Shown here in pieces: positions 1 to 8,926 of a stretch of 64,000 bases of DNA (positions are counted from its first letter, which is position 1; each line of letters starts with the position of its first letter). The DNA is from Alienimonas californiensis. GTDB taxonomy: Bacteria; Planctomycetota; Planctomycetia; Planctomycetales; Planctomycetaceae. A model generated the notes under the pieces. The model was not told where the DNA came from. It was given only the letters and a program-made list of their open reading frames with translations, and did no database searches. The stretch is taken from positions 3,056,823-3,120,822 of the forward strand of contig NZ_CP036265.1 in the NCBI RefSeq assembly GCF_007743815.1, read 5' to 3'. Made by a program: the position numbers and the translations under genes.

Positions 1-2396
1 ACCCGAACGACTTTCGCTCCCCTTGGCCGAGCCTCGTGGGCGGGGACAACGCCGCCACGATGGCCCGCCAGTTGGAGGGCGCCACCTACTTCCTGAACGA
101 CGCCGGCACGCTGGGGCTGATCCGCGTGGCCCCCGCCCGCACGGCGGAGGGTCCGGCGAGCCCCGAGGAGGTCCTCGACCGGCTGCGGACTGTGGCGAAG
201 GCCGTCGAACACGATCGCGGCACGATCACCGTCTCCGTGACCGGCGTGCCGGCGCTGGAAATCGACGAGGTCCGCCGCGGCCGGGCGGACATGCTGCGGG
301 CCGGCGCCGTCGCCTTCGGGGCCGTCGGTCTGCTGTTGCTGATCGGCTTCCGGGGCGTGAAGCACCCGGTGCTGGCCCTGTTCGTGCTGGCGGTCGGCCT
401 GGCCTGGAGCTTCGGGTTCACCACCTTCGCGGTCGGGCACCTGAACATCCTCAGCGTCTCCTTCGCGGTCATCCTGATCGGGTTGGGGATCGACTTCGGC
501 ATCCATTACCTCGCCCGCTACCTCCAGCACCGGGCCGAGGGGCTGAGCCTCGAAGACGCCCTCTGCGAGACCAGCGCCGGCGTGGGCGTGGGCATTACCA
601 CGGCGGCGGTGACGACGGCCTTGGCCTTCTTCTGCGCCACCTTCACCCGTTTCCTGGGCGTCGCAGAGTTGGGCATCATCGCCGGCGGCGGAGTGCTGCT
701 GTGCGCCCTGGCGACGTTCCTGTGTCTGCCGGCGCTCATTGCCCTGGCAGACGAGCACGTCCCGGCGAAGCGGCTGCCCAAGCCGATGGGCTTCGGTTGG
801 CTGCGGACCGGCACCAGCCGGTTCCCGGCGATCGTGACCGTGCTGGGCTTCGCGGCGGTGATCGGCATCGGCCTGCAGGCCGTGCAGGTCGACCAACACG
901 GCGCCGGCAGCAAGCTGCACTTCGATCACAACCTCCTCGCCCTGCGTCCCGGCGACGCGGAGAGCGCCGACGGCCGCGCCCGGCTGCGGGAAGCCGGCGG
1001 CCCGAGCCTGCTGTACGCCGTCGCCATGGCCGACAGCGCCGAGGAAGCCCGTGAGTTGGCGGTGAAGTTCGAGGCCCTGCCGACCGTCGCCCGGGTCGAG
1101 GACCTCGCCCGGCGCCTGCCCGGCGGCGATCGCTCCGAGACCACCCGCGGCATTTCCCAGGTGCGGGGTCAACTCGCCTCGCTGCCGCGGAACGCCGGCG
1201 TCGGCGAACTGCCGGCGCCCCGGCCGTCGGACTTCGGCCGTCGCACGGACATGCTGCGTAAGGTCGCCCTGGACAGCGGCCGGGCGGACCTCAAGCCGCT
1301 CGCCGCCAAGTTGGACCGCTTCGCCGATTCCTTCGAGAAGCTCAGCGAGGGCGAATCGACCGGGCACAAGCAGGTCGTGGCGCTGGACCGCTACCAGACC
1401 CGGGCCGCCGGCGAACTGGTCCGGGAGTTCCGCGAACTGTCCATCGCCTCCAGCGACTCGACGCCGCTGGGCCTGGGGGACATCCCCACGGTGCTGCGGA
1501 AGCGGTACATCTCCGAGGACGGCAAGTGGCTGCTCCAGATCTTCCCGAAGCAGGACGTCTGGGAGTTCGCCCCGCTGGGCCGGTTCGTCTCTGACTTGCG
1601 GACCGTCGACCCCGAGGTCACCGGCACCCCGGTGCAGAACTTCGAGGCCGGCCGGCAGATCATGCACAGCTACCGCAGCGCGGCACTGTACGCCCTGGCG
1701 ATCGTTAGCCTCGTGCTACTGAGCGACTTCCTGGCTCAGGAGAACAAGCTCCTCGTGTTGTTCCCGCCGCTGTTGGTGGTGGGCTTCACCGCGATGACGC
1801 TGCTGACCCGCGGCATCGAACTGGATCCGGTGCTCTGCGCCGGCGGGTACGTGGCGATGGTGCTGGTGGTCGGGGCGATTCTCGACTTCACCAACATGCG
1901 GGACGCGATGCTGGCCCTGATGCCGCCGCTGGCCGGCGGGGTGATGACCTTCGGCGTGCTGAGCCTGTGCGGGATCCCGTTGAACCCGACCAACCTGATC
2001 GTCCTCCCGCTGGTGCTGGGCATCGGCGTGGACGACGGCGTCCACGTGGTGCACGACTTCCGCAACCGCTTCGCCACGAACAGCCTCGGCAAACGGAACG
2101 CCTACCAGCCCAGCGCCAGCACGGCGGGGGCGATCGTGCTGACGAGCCTCACCAGCATGGTCGGCTTCGGCAGCCTGTGCATCGCCGGTCACGCGGGACT
2201 GTTCAGCGTCGGCGTGACGCTGGTGACGGGGATCGGCTGCTGCCTGTTCGTCAGCCTGTTCCTGCTCCCCGGCACCCTGGCCCTGCTGAGCCGCGACCCG
2301 AAGGAGGCCAAGGCCGCCGTCGCCGGCAAGGTGGGCCAGAAGGACGACGACGAGGAGGAGGACGAACGCCCCCGCCAACGCCGCCGCGCCGCGTGA
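1..2396 (+). CDS. RND/MMPL superfamily transporter, 5' partial
   Basis: The reading frame is open to the first base of the window, so the N-terminus is missing; a GTG at 36 is only the first in-frame start visible and gives 786 residues. The protein shows two blocks of membrane segments typical of the MMPL/HpnN (hopanoid-associated RND) family. The first contains GLGIDFGIHYLARYL and the second GIGVDDGVHVVHDFRN; these are the conserved TM4-type acidic motifs of RND pumps. A large soluble domain (about residues 290-530) separates the blocks, as expected for a periplasmic domain. The C-terminal tail is strongly charged (acidic run, then RRR). Likely role: proton-driven export of lipids or hydrophobic compounds across the inner membrane. 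The substrate cannot be read from the sequence. Confidence 0.85.
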   Translation, partial: PNDFRSPWPSLVGGDNAATMARQLEGATYFLNDAGTLGLIRVAPARTAEGPASPEEVLDRLRTVAKAVEHDRGTITVSVTGVPALEIDEVRRGRADMLRAGAVAFGAVGLLLLIGFRGVKHPVLALFVLAVGLAWSFGFTTFAVGHLNILSVSFAVILIGLGIDFGIHYLARYLQHRAEGLSLEDALCETSAGVGVGITTAAVTTALAFFCATFTRFLGVAELGIIAGGGVLLCALATFLCLPALIALADEHVPAKRLPKPMGFGWLRTGTSRFPAIVTVLGFAAVIGIGLQAVQVDQHGAGSKLHFDHNLLALRPGDAESADGRARLREAGGPSLLYAVAMADSAEEARELAVKFEALPTVARVEDLARRLPGGDRSETTRGISQVRGQLASLPRNAGVGELPAPRPSDFGRRTDMLRKVALDSGRADLKPLAAKLDRFADSFEKLSEGESTGHKQVVALDRYQTRAAGELVREFRELSIASSDSTPLGLGDIPTVLRKRYISEDGKWLLQIFPKQDVWEFAPLGRFVSDLRTVDPEVTGTPVQNFEAGRQIMHSYRSAALYALAIVSLVLLSDFLAQENKLLVLFPPLLVVGFTAMTLLTRGIELDPVLCAGGYVAMVLVVGAILDFTNMRDAMLALMPPLAGGVMTFGVLSLCGIPLNPTNLIVLPLVLGIGVDDGVHVVHDFRNRFATNSLGKRNAYQPSASTAGAIVLTSLTSMVGFGSLCIAGHAGLFSVGVTLVTGIGCCLFVSLFLLPGTLALLSRDPKEAKAAVAGKVGQKDDDEEEDERPRQRRRAA

Positions 2397-2435
2397 GTGA
2401 CGTCGCCGGACCGAGCGTTCGTCCGGCATGGCTCC

Positions 2436-2491
2436 CCGCTTGCGGTTTCGCAGCGTCCGCCTGTTGAGCGGCCCCGCGAAACCGCAAGCGG
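2436..2491. terminator. 16-bp perfect hairpin between convergent genes
   Basis: Arms 2436-2451 (CCGCTTGCGGTTTCGC) and 2476-2491 are perfect complements with a 24-nt loop. It lies between the stop of the transporter at 2396 and the convergent stop at 2510. There is no clear T-run on either strand, so it is either an attenuating structure for both genes or one of the dispersed inverted repeats seen elsewhere in the window. Confidence 0.5.
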
Positions 2492-2509
2492 CGCTCCCCC
2501 CCGTCGCCA

Positions 2510-3391
2510 CTACCCCGGCGGGGCGTCGGACGACTTCGGCAGCGCCGCTTCGATAATCATGATCTTCTGCCAGATCTTGCGGGACAAGCCGCTGCACAGG
2601 TTCTCCACCTCGTTCACGGCACTGAGGGCCGTCGCGTCGTCGAACCGCTGGACGTACAGCGCCGCCACCTTGCCGATCAGGCTCAACATCTCGCTGCAAT
2701 AATCCAGATACCGGCACAGATCGAACGCCGACAGCCGGCGGTCCTGGCCGTTGGGCTCCATCAGGATCAGTTCAGGGTGGAGGATCCGCTCCGGGTCCTT
2801 ATTGAGCTGGTGCATGTCGATAATGTGAGCCATCGCCCGTAACTCGTGGATCGCCGCGAGGACCCGGTGGCGCTTGATGCGGTTCTCCAGCGTGGTGAGG
2901 AACAGCAGGGCGGCGCCGATCAGCACGACGTCGTTGATGCCCGCCTCAAGGACTTGAATAAAGTCGATGATGCCTAACGACTCCGTCGTCGGCTTGGCGA
3001 GCAGCGCCACCGTCGCCAGCAGACTGAGCGCCACCCCGATCACCAGCGTCCACACGACCGCCCGCAGCCAGAGGATCGGCCGGCCGAAGGAGGTCGACCG
3101 CTCCCCGGCGATCAGGGAGATGCTGTGCAGCTTCCGGCAGACCCGCCGCAGCCCGGCGTTCGGGAAGCGGTCGGCGATGCGGGCCTCGATCCGGACGATC
3201 GTCTTGACGATCTGATCCGGGTCCAGCAAATCGAAATGATCGCTCTGCACATCGTCCGTCGGCGGCGGCAGGAACTCCGGCACGCCGTCCAGCCGAGGCG
3301 AGCGGGGGACGTCAGCCCTCTGAGCGGCGGGCGCTGCGACCGGGTGGGATGGGGGCGGGGCGGCGGACACGCCGTCGATCATCGCGTTCAT
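2510..3391 (-). CDS. Two-TM conserved hypothetical membrane protein
   Basis: A 293-residue protein. I chose the ATG at 3391 rather than farther upstream starts because those would overlap mnmA, which stops at 3429, and because the extra residues look like translated noncoding sequence. The N-terminal 90 residues are Pro/Ala-rich, then acidic. Two hydrophobic segments follow (WLRAVVWTLVIGVALSLLAT and INDVVLIGAALLFLTTLE), then a long helical, charged cytoplasmic C-terminal half (RIKRHRVLAAIHELRAMAHI). It lies 37 nt downstream of mnmA on the same strand and may be co-transcribed. I do not recognise a named family and infer no function beyond an inner-membrane location. Confidence 0.7.
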   Translation of the reverse strand: MNAMIDGVSAAPPPSHPVAAPAAQRADVPRSPRLDGVPEFLPPPTDDVQSDHFDLLDPDQIVKTIVRIEARIADRFPNAGLRRVCRKLHSISLIAGERSTSFGRPILWLRAVVWTLVIGVALSLLATVALLAKPTTESLGIIDFIQVLEAGINDVVLIGAALLFLTTLENRIKRHRVLAAIHELRAMAHIIDMHQLNKDPERILHPELILMEPNGQDRRLSAFDLCRYLDYCSEMLSLIGKVAALYVQRFDDATALSAVNEVENLCSGLSRKIWQKIMIIEAALPKSSDAPPG

Positions 3392-3428
3392 GGCTTGCAG
3401 GGGACAACGCGGCCGGGCGCCGCGCGGC

Positions 3429-4550
3429 TCACGCCCCCGGCTCGCCGGAGCGAATCCACCCGCCGCCGAGCACCCGATCCGGCTCCGAGCCGTCATACAG
3501 CACGCAAGCCTGCCCAGGGGCCACGCCCTCCTGCGGCTCGTCGAACCGCACCCGGAACTCGTCCCCGTCCGTCTGCACCTCGCAGGCCGCGGCCCGGTGC
3601 TGGTAGCGAATCTGGGCGAAGCACCGCAGCGGGCCTGTCGGCCGATCGACCAGCCAGTTCGCCCCGCCGGCGGTCAGGTCGTCGCAACGCAGATCCTCCC
3701 GGGAACCGAGCACGACGCGGCGGCGGTCCGGCTCGATCCGCAGCACGAACCTCGGTTCCCCGAACGCGATACCGAGGCCCTTCCGCTGGCCGACGGTGAA
3801 GCGTTCGTAGCCCGGGTGCTCCCCGATCACGGCGCCGGCCGGGTCCACGAACTCGCCGGCGGTCTCCTGGTGGCCGCGGTGCCGGTTCACGAAGCCGGCG
3901 TAGTCGTTGTCCGGCACGAAGCAGATCTCCTGCGAGTCCGGCTTGTCCGCGACCCGCAGCCCGGCCTCGGCGGCGAGCGCCCGGATCTCCGGCTTCGTCA
4001 GCCCGCCGCAGGGGAAGCGGGTTTCGGCCAGCGCGGTTGGCGAGACGCCGAACAGCACGTAGCTCTGGTCCTTCTTCCGGTCGACGCCCCGCAGTAGCGC
4101 CGGCCGGCCGTCGGCGGCGGTCTCCACCCGGGCGTAGTGCCCGCTGGCGACGGCCTCGGCGCCGACGCTGCGGGCGAACTCGTGCAGCCGGCCGAACTTC
4201 AGCCAGTTGTTGCACTGCACGCAGGGGTTCGGCGTGCGGCCGGCGAGGTACTCGTCCGCGAAATAGTCCTTGATGCGGCCGAACTCCCCCGCGAAGTTCA
4301 GGGCGTGGAAGGGGATGTCCAGCCGGTCCGCGACCCGCCGGGCGTCCGCCGCGTCGCTCGCCGAGCAGCACCCCTGCTTGTGGGCCTTGGCCGACGGGAG
4401 CACGGTGAGGGGCGAATCGGTCGCGCAGACCTCTGCCTCGGCTCCGCTGCGCATGAACAGGCCGACGACTTCCCAGCCCTCGCGCTTCAGCAGCACGGCC
4501 GCGGCGCTGCTGTCCACGCCGCCGCTCATCGCCAGCACGATTCGAGGCAT
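3429..4550 (-). CDS. mnmA: tRNA-specific 2-thiouridylase MnmA
   Basis: MnmA (373 aa here) inserts sulfur at C2 of wobble uridine 34 in tRNA-Lys/Glu/Gln, using ATP and sulfur relayed from a cysteine desulfurase. The N-type PP-loop SGGVDSS is at residues 9-15. The catalytic cysteine lies in NPCVQCNNWLKFG (Cys110), and the second, persulfide-linked cysteine in DSQEICFVPD (Cys210). The C-terminal beta-barrel follows. The length fits the family. Residues about 36-62 form a longer loop than in E. coli MnmA. The ATG at 4550 places the PP-loop at the expected distance from the N-terminus. It is followed by the two-TM protein at 37 nt. Confidence 0.95.
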   Translation of the reverse strand: MPRIVLAMSGGVDSSAAAVLLKREGWEVVGLFMRSGAEAEVCATDSPLTVLPSAKAHKQGCCSASDAADARRVADRLDIPFHALNFAGEFGRIKDYFADEYLAGRTPNPCVQCNNWLKFGRLHEFARSVGAEAVASGHYARVETAADGRPALLRGVDRKKDQSYVLFGVSPTALAETRFPCGGLTKPEIRALAAEAGLRVADKPDSQEICFVPDNDYAGFVNRHRGHQETAGEFVDPAGAVIGEHPGYERFTVGQRKGLGIAFGEPRFVLRIEPDRRRVVLGSREDLRCDDLTAGGANWLVDRPTGPLRCFAQIRYQHRAAACEVQTDGDEFRVRFDEPQEGVAPGQACVLYDGSEPDRVLGGGWIRSGEPGA

Positions 4551-4623
4551 GGGGTAAGGCGGAAGGGGGAGGGCGGAGGGCGGAAGGGGGCATCATCGCG
4601 GAGGCGGCGGCGCCTTCAACACC

Positions 4624-4682
4624 AACCCGACGCGTCAGCGAGGGCGAACGGTGACGAAAGACCCTCGCTGACGCGTGGGGTT
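4624..4682. repeat. Inverted repeat type B, 21-bp arms
   Basis: Arms 4624-4644 and 4662-4682 pair at 20 of 21 positions around CGACGCGTCAGCGAGGG, with a 17-nt loop. The right arm ends inside the TAA stop codon of the TetR gene. It sits between tetR and mnmA. It is probably a dispersed palindromic (REP-like) element that may also act as a transcript-end structure. Confidence 0.65.
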
Positions 4683-5286
4683 AGTGGGGGGGCGTCGGCC
4701 AACCCCGCAGGGCCGCGTCGATCGTCGCCCGCAGGGCCCGTTCGCTGCGGCCCAGACGGGCCTGCGTGCTGAGGGCGTGGCGGACCCCGTGGTACAGATC
4801 CGCCAGCGGCCCCGGCGGTTCGCCCGCGGGCAGATTGCCGTCCGCTTTCGCCCGGATCAGCCGGTCCCGCAGCCGGCCGTGCAGGCGGGCGTCGGCCGCG
4901 GCGATCGCCCGCTGCGGGGCCTCGTCCGACGCGCCGGGCTCCTCCTCCAACCCCGCGGCGTGGGCGGCGATCAGGCAGCCGGGGGGCCGGTCGGGGTCGG
5001 TGAACCGCTCCGCGGAGGCGACGAGAAACGCCCGCACCGCGGCCCGGCCGTCCGGTTCGTCCTCGAGGGCGGCGAGCGCCGGGGCGACGAACTGTGCCTC
5101 GTACCGCTCCAGCGCCGCGAGAAAGAGCCCCTCCTTGTCGCCGAACGCCGCGTAGAGGCTCGGCCGCGACCCGCCGCTGACGCCGGTCAGTTCCTCCAGG
5201 CTCGCCCCGCGGTAGCCCCGCGACCAGAACACGCGCAGCGCCGCGTCGAGGGCCGCGTCGGCGTCGAAGGTGCGGGGGCGGGCCAT
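4681..5286 (-). CDS. TetR/AcrR family transcriptional regulator
   Basis: A 201-residue one-component repressor. The N-terminal TetR helix-turn-helix is clear: ALRVFWSRGYRGASLEEL followed by GSRPSLYAAFGDKEGLF, about residues 15-55. The C-terminal ligand-binding half is Ala/Arg-rich and has CLIAAHAAGLEEEPG, a pattern like that of TetR_C proteins of the AcrR/YxaF group. The ligand is unknown. The neighbours (DAHP synthase upstream, mnmA downstream) do not suggest a target. The gene is bracketed by two large inverted repeats, one starting 7 nt from its start codon and one overlapping its stop codon. Confidence 0.88.
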   Translation of the reverse strand: MARPRTFDADAALDAALRVFWSRGYRGASLEELTGVSGGSRPSLYAAFGDKEGLFLAALERYEAQFVAPALAALEDEPDGRAAVRAFLVASAERFTDPDRPPGCLIAAHAAGLEEEPGASDEAPQRAIAAADARLHGRLRDRLIRAKADGNLPAGEPPGPLADLYHGVRHALSTQARLGRSERALRATIDAALRGWPTPPH

Positions 5287-5292
5287 GGAGCA

Positions 5293-5368
5293 GGCGAGCG
5301 GTGGGCGTCAGCCCTCCGTGTCATCGGGAGCGTGCGAGTACACGGAGGGCTGACGCCCACCGCTCGCC
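5293..5368. repeat. Inverted repeat type A, copy 1 (perfect 29-bp arms)
   Basis: Arms 5293-5321 and 5340-5368 are perfect reverse complements (core GGCGAGCGGTGGGCGTCAGC) with an 18-nt loop ending GCGTGCGAGT. The element fills the gap between the DAHP synthase stop codon and the TetR start. A near-identical element with a similar loop is at 13101-13176. Shorter relatives occur near 27769, 30743 and 31566. Confidence 0.85.
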
Positions 5369-6387
5369 TACGAACCCATCTTCAATCCGACGGCCTCGGC
5401 GACCTTGCCGCAGGTGGTCATTGCCGCGGCGAAGGCGTCCGGGGTGAGGCTCTGGGGGCCGTCGCTGGCGGCGTTGGGCGGGTCGGGGTGCACCTCGACC
5501 ATCAACCCGTCCGCCAGACAGGCGACCGCGGCGTGCATCATCGGCGGGACGAGGCTCGCCACGCCGGTGCCGTGGCTGGGGTCGATCACGACCGGCAGGT
5601 GCGTGCGGGCGTGCAGGTAGGGCACGGTTGCCAGCGGCAGGGTGAAGCGGGTGTGCGACTCGAAAGTCCGCACGCCGCGTTCGCACAGCATCACCCGTTC
5701 GTTGCCGCGGGACAGGACGTATTCCGCGGCCAGCAGGAACTCGTCCATCGTGGAGGACATCCCGCGTTTCAGCAGTACCGCCGCCGGCGATTCGCCGCAG
5801 GCTTCGAGCAACCGGTAGTTCTGCATGTTGCGGGCGCCGATCTGGAGCACGTCGGCGTACTCGGCGACCAGTTCGACGTCCGTGGGCGTCATCACCTCCG
5901 TGACGATCGCCAGCCCGGTCTCCTCCCGGGCCGCGGCGAGCAGCTTGAGGCCCTCCTCCTTCATCCCCTGGAAGGCGTACGGGCTGGTGCGGGGCTTGAA
6001 GGCCCCGCCGCGAAGGGCCGTGGCCCCGGCCGCCTTCACGGCCCGGGCGCTCTGCATGATCTGCTCTTCGCTCTCCACGCTGCACGGGCCGGCGATCACG
6101 CCGCAGACCCCGCCGCCGATCGTCAGACTGCCGACCGTCACCGCGGTCGGCTCCGACTTCATCTCCAGGCTGGCGACCTTGTAGGGGGCGAGGATCGGCA
6201 TGACCGACTCCACGCCGCGCATGCTGGCCAGCGTTTCGCGATGGGCCTCGTCCTCGGAGCCGGTCGCGGCGATCACGGTGCGCTCCGTGCCGTTGATGAC
6301 GTGGGCCGTCATCCCGAGGGCGGCGACGCGGGCGGCGACGGCGTCGACGTCCTCCGGCGCGGCGGAGCGGTTCAGAACGACGATCAT
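5368..6387 (-). CDS. aroF: 3-deoxy-7-phosphoheptulonate synthase (type I, AroF-like with N-terminal regulatory domain)
   Basis: DAHP synthase (339 aa) condenses phosphoenolpyruvate and erythrose 4-phosphate, the first step of the shikimate pathway. The N-terminal ~70 residues (MIVVLNRSAAPEDVDAVAAR...) form the ferredoxin-like domain found in the Thermotoga/Bacillus-type enzyme. The catalytic barrel carries GPCSVESEEQI, ALRGGAFKPRTSPYAFQG, IGARNMQNY, VLLKRGMSSTMDEFLLAAEY and DPSHGTG, which include the PEP- and metal-binding residues. The frame is open about 200 codons upstream, but ATG 6387 matches the family N-terminus. It is divergent from the gene at 6710. Confidence 0.93.
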   Translation of the reverse strand: MIVVLNRSAAPEDVDAVAARVAALGMTAHVINGTERTVIAATGSEDEAHRETLASMRGVESVMPILAPYKVASLEMKSEPTAVTVGSLTIGGGVCGVIAGPCSVESEEQIMQSARAVKAAGATALRGGAFKPRTSPYAFQGMKEEGLKLLAAAREETGLAIVTEVMTPTDVELVAEYADVLQIGARNMQNYRLLEACGESPAAVLLKRGMSSTMDEFLLAAEYVLSRGNERVMLCERGVRTFESHTRFTLPLATVPYLHARTHLPVVIDPSHGTGVASLVPPMMHAAVACLADGLMVEVHPDPPNAASDGPQSLTPDAFAAAMTTCGKVAEAVGLKMGS

Positions 6388-6709
6388 CGCGAGGTCGGGT
6401 TCGGGGCGGACGCGGGGCGTCTGCGGAGCGGGAACGAACGGGGGACGGTACCGGCCCCCCGTCCCGCCGACAAATCGCCCGCCCCCCGGGTTCGCCCCGC
6501 CCGTCACGGTCTCCCCCACCGCCGGCCGCCCCACCGCCGGCGGCCGGCGGCCGCGCGACGGACGAGCCGTCAGGGAGGGAGTGAAGTTTCGGTGAGGATC
6601 GCCTCCGGGCCGGTGACCGGGGCTCACCGGGCGCCGACGCGTCACTAGTCTCAGCCCCGCACCGGGGAATCTCCCCGCTCCCTCCCGCCCCCGAACCGGC
6701 CTCCCGCTC
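6388..6709. promoter_or_regulatory. Divergent intergenic region (322 nt)
   Basis: This lies between the divergent starts of DAHP synthase (6387) and the anchored acidic protein (6710), so it should hold promoters for both. It is very GC-rich, with several short GC hairpins (for example around 6437-6466). I see no sigma70 or sigma54 consensus that I would defend, and no small gene. Confidence 0.4.
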
Positions 6710-7690
6710 ATGAGCCCACGCCCGCACGGCGCCCGCCCGGCGAGACGGGACTCCGACGATTCGTATGGCGAATCGGCCGGTTCGGTGATGGAACTCTCCG
6801 GGTTCGATCTGCCGACCTTCGACTCCGAAACCGCCGCCGCAGGGTTCGACCGCGCCCGCCCCGCTCTGGACGACGCCCCGCCCACGCTCCCCTCCGCCTC
6901 CCGCCGCCTGCCTGCAGCCGGGTTGATCGACCTGGACGACGATCTGGGGAACGACGCGGAGGACGATCTGCCGGATTCGCTCGTCGGCACCGAGGTGGAG
7001 TTCCTCGACGCCCTTCAGCTACCGGAGGTGAAGCGTCGGCCCCTCTCGAAGACGGGGCCCCGACCGAGGCCCGCGGCGTCGAGGCCCGCGGCGTCGAGGC
7101 CCGCGGCGGCTGCCTCCGCCGGGGCGGCCGCGGATCTGTTGAGAGAGCACGGCCTGGACGAGGAAGACGACGGATTCGACGACGAACCCCTCGCCGACGG
7201 CCCGCTCCCGCCGCGGCGGGGCCGCAGGCGGCAGTCGACCGCCCCGCAGGCCGCCCCGGCGAAGGGCGTGAACCCGAACGTGCTGGTCCTCGCCACGGTG
7301 CTGACGATCCCGGCGCTCGTGCTAGGGCTGAATCAGGCCTTCGGGGAGCGCCAGTCGACCCGGGCCGAGTGGCGGGAGGCGTTCGACGATCTGGACGATC
7401 TGATGAACGAGTTCGTCGACGTGGCCCACGCCCCCGAGGGGGAATGGACCGCTTGGAAAGTAAAGTTCGAAACCGCCCGGCCGGCGCTGCGGGACAAGAC
7501 CTCCGCGGCCCCGGACGCCTCCGCCGGCGGCGAGATCGACCGGGCGATCAACACGTTGGAGCAGGCCGTCGAACTGCGGGCGGACGGGGCCTCGCGGGAG
7601 GTGCTGGACAAGACGGTCGGCCGGGCCGTGGGCCATGCCCGGGAGGCCGCCGGCCGGCTGGGCATGACGAAGTTCGAGTGGGCGAAGTAG
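6710..7690 (+). CDS. Single-TM anchored acidic hypothetical protein
   Basis: A 326-residue protein I do not recognise. The N-terminal ~185 residues are low-complexity, rich in Asp, Pro, Ala and Arg, with a short motif GSVMELSGFDLPTFDSE at about residue 26 and an RPAASRPAASRPAAAAS repeat near residue 125. One hydrophobic segment (NVLVLATVLTIPALVLGLNQ, about residues 190-210) is followed by a ~115-residue helical domain containing EWREAFDDLDDLMNEFVD. The layout (acidic disordered N-terminus, TM, C-terminal helical domain) is shared with the protein at 8927, which has a related GTVMDLSDF motif. The prepilin-peptidase-like gene lies between the two. Confidence 0.7.
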   Translation: MSPRPHGARPARRDSDDSYGESAGSVMELSGFDLPTFDSETAAAGFDRARPALDDAPPTLPSASRRLPAAGLIDLDDDLGNDAEDDLPDSLVGTEVEFLDALQLPEVKRRPLSKTGPRPRPAASRPAASRPAAAASAGAAADLLREHGLDEEDDGFDDEPLADGPLPPRRGRRRQSTAPQAAPAKGVNPNVLVLATVLTIPALVLGLNQAFGERQSTRAEWREAFDDLDDLMNEFVDVAHAPEGEWTAWKVKFETARPALRDKTSAAPDASAGGEIDRAINTLEQAVELRADGASREVLDKTVGRAVGHAREAAGRLGMTKFEWAK

Positions 7691-7754
7691 GATGGGCCGC
7701 GTCTAGGATGACGCCCGTTCGTCCGCCGTCGCTCCCGTTCCGCCCGTTGCCCGT

Positions 7755-8891
7755 ATGCCGCCGTCCGGGTTCATGGCGGTCGGTTTCGTGGACTGGACCG
7801 GGTGGGCGGCGCCGACCGGCGAGTGGCTGACGGGCGCGTTGCGGGCCTTCGTGGTGGCGTGGTCGTTCGCCCTGGGGGCGAGCGTGGGCAGCTTTCTGAA
7901 CGTCGTCGTCTACCGTCTGCCGGCGGGGATGAACCTCTCCCGGCCGAAGAGTCGCTGCCCGCGGTGCGGCACGCCGATCCGGGCGACGGACAACCTGCCG
8001 GTGTTCGGCTGGCTGCGACTGCGGGGCCGCTGCCGGGCCTGCGGACTGCCGATCGCCGCCCGCTACCCGCTCGTGGAGGCCCTCTGCGGCACCGCCCTGG
8101 CCACGTTGGCGCTGACGATCGTGCTGATGGGCGGCGTGAACCTGCCGATCGACGCGGGGCGGGCCGGCCTGTCGTCCCTCTTCCTGCGGTCGCTGGAACC
8201 GGACGGCATCGCCCTGTGCGGCGGGCTGTTCGTCGGGGCGGTCACGCTGCTGGGCGCCGGGCTGATCGCCCTCGACGGCCACCGTCTGCCGTGGCGGTTC
8301 GTGCTGTTCGGCCTGCTGGTTCCCGCGGCACTCGCGGCGGTCTGGCCGGGGCTGCGGGTCGGGGCGGCGGCGGTCTGGGGCGGTCGACCGTGGAGTCTGG
8401 CGGGCGTGGGGGAGGGCTTCGACCTGGGCTCGTACCGGTTCGTGCCGAATCTCGCCGGGCCGCTGGACGCTGCGACGGGGGCGCTGATTTGCGGGGCGTT
8501 GGGGGCGGTCCTCGCCCCGCTGCTGCGGGGACGGATCGACCGCCTCAACCTCGCGCTGATCGCGGCGACGGCCGGCGCGTGGTGGGGTTGGCACGCCGGG
8601 GCGGTGGGCTTGGCCGCCGGCGGCGCCGTCGCCTTCGCGGCGCCGATGCTGTACGCCGCCGGGGCGCTCCGCACGCGGGTGCCGCCGACGGCGTTTGTGG
8701 CGTACGCGGCCGCCGCGGTCCCGTTCACGTGGGGGGCGATCGGGCTGAACCCGGCTGACGATTCGCTCTGGGGAAAGGCGGCGACGATTGGTCTCGCGGC
8801 GGGTGCGCTCGCCGCGGGCGCGACCGTGGACCGACTATTTTTCTCGGCGACGGACCCGCAGGCAGACGCATCGGCCGACGCCGGGGTGTAA
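7755..8891 (+). CDS. Prepilin peptidase-like membrane protein (A24 family), probably catalytically degenerate
   Basis: 378 residues. A first TM with the family signature [18 protein letters not shown] (about 40-56) is followed by the DiS-P-DiS zinc module with two CxxC pairs (CPRCG at 68-72 and CRACG at 93-97) and then several TM segments, as in PilD/GspO. In active peptidases the two catalytic aspartates lie in a D...LPD motif and in GxGDxK. Here only the first has a counterpart (ALDGHRLPW, Asp174), and no GxGDxK is visible in the C-terminal half. It may be inactive, divergent, or a chaperone-like relative. Start: ATG 7755, with a second in-frame ATG at 7773. No pilin genes are nearby. Confidence 0.75.
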   Translation: MPPSGFMAVGFVDWTGWAAPTGEWLTGALRAFVVAWSFALGASVGSFLNVVVYRLPAGMNLSRPKSRCPRCGTPIRATDNLPVFGWLRLRGRCRACGLPIAARYPLVEALCGTALATLALTIVLMGGVNLPIDAGRAGLSSLFLRSLEPDGIALCGGLFVGAVTLLGAGLIALDGHRLPWRFVLFGLLVPAALAAVWPGLRVGAAAVWGGRPWSLAGVGEGFDLGSYRFVPNLAGPLDAATGALICGALGAVLAPLLRGRIDRLNLALIAATAGAWWGWHAGAVGLAAGGAVAFAAPMLYAAGALRTRVPPTAFVAYAAAAVPFTWGAIGLNPADDSLWGKAATIGLAAGALAAGATVDRLFFSATDPQADASADAGV

Positions 8892-8926
8892 TCTGGCGGC
8901 GTCCGCCCACCCGCCGCCTTCGTCCC

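Noticed and set aside
4675..6648. 657-codon plus-strand frame across tetR and DAHP synthase
   Set aside because: Arg/Gly-rich shadow frame lacking any family feature; both minus-strand genes are unambiguous.
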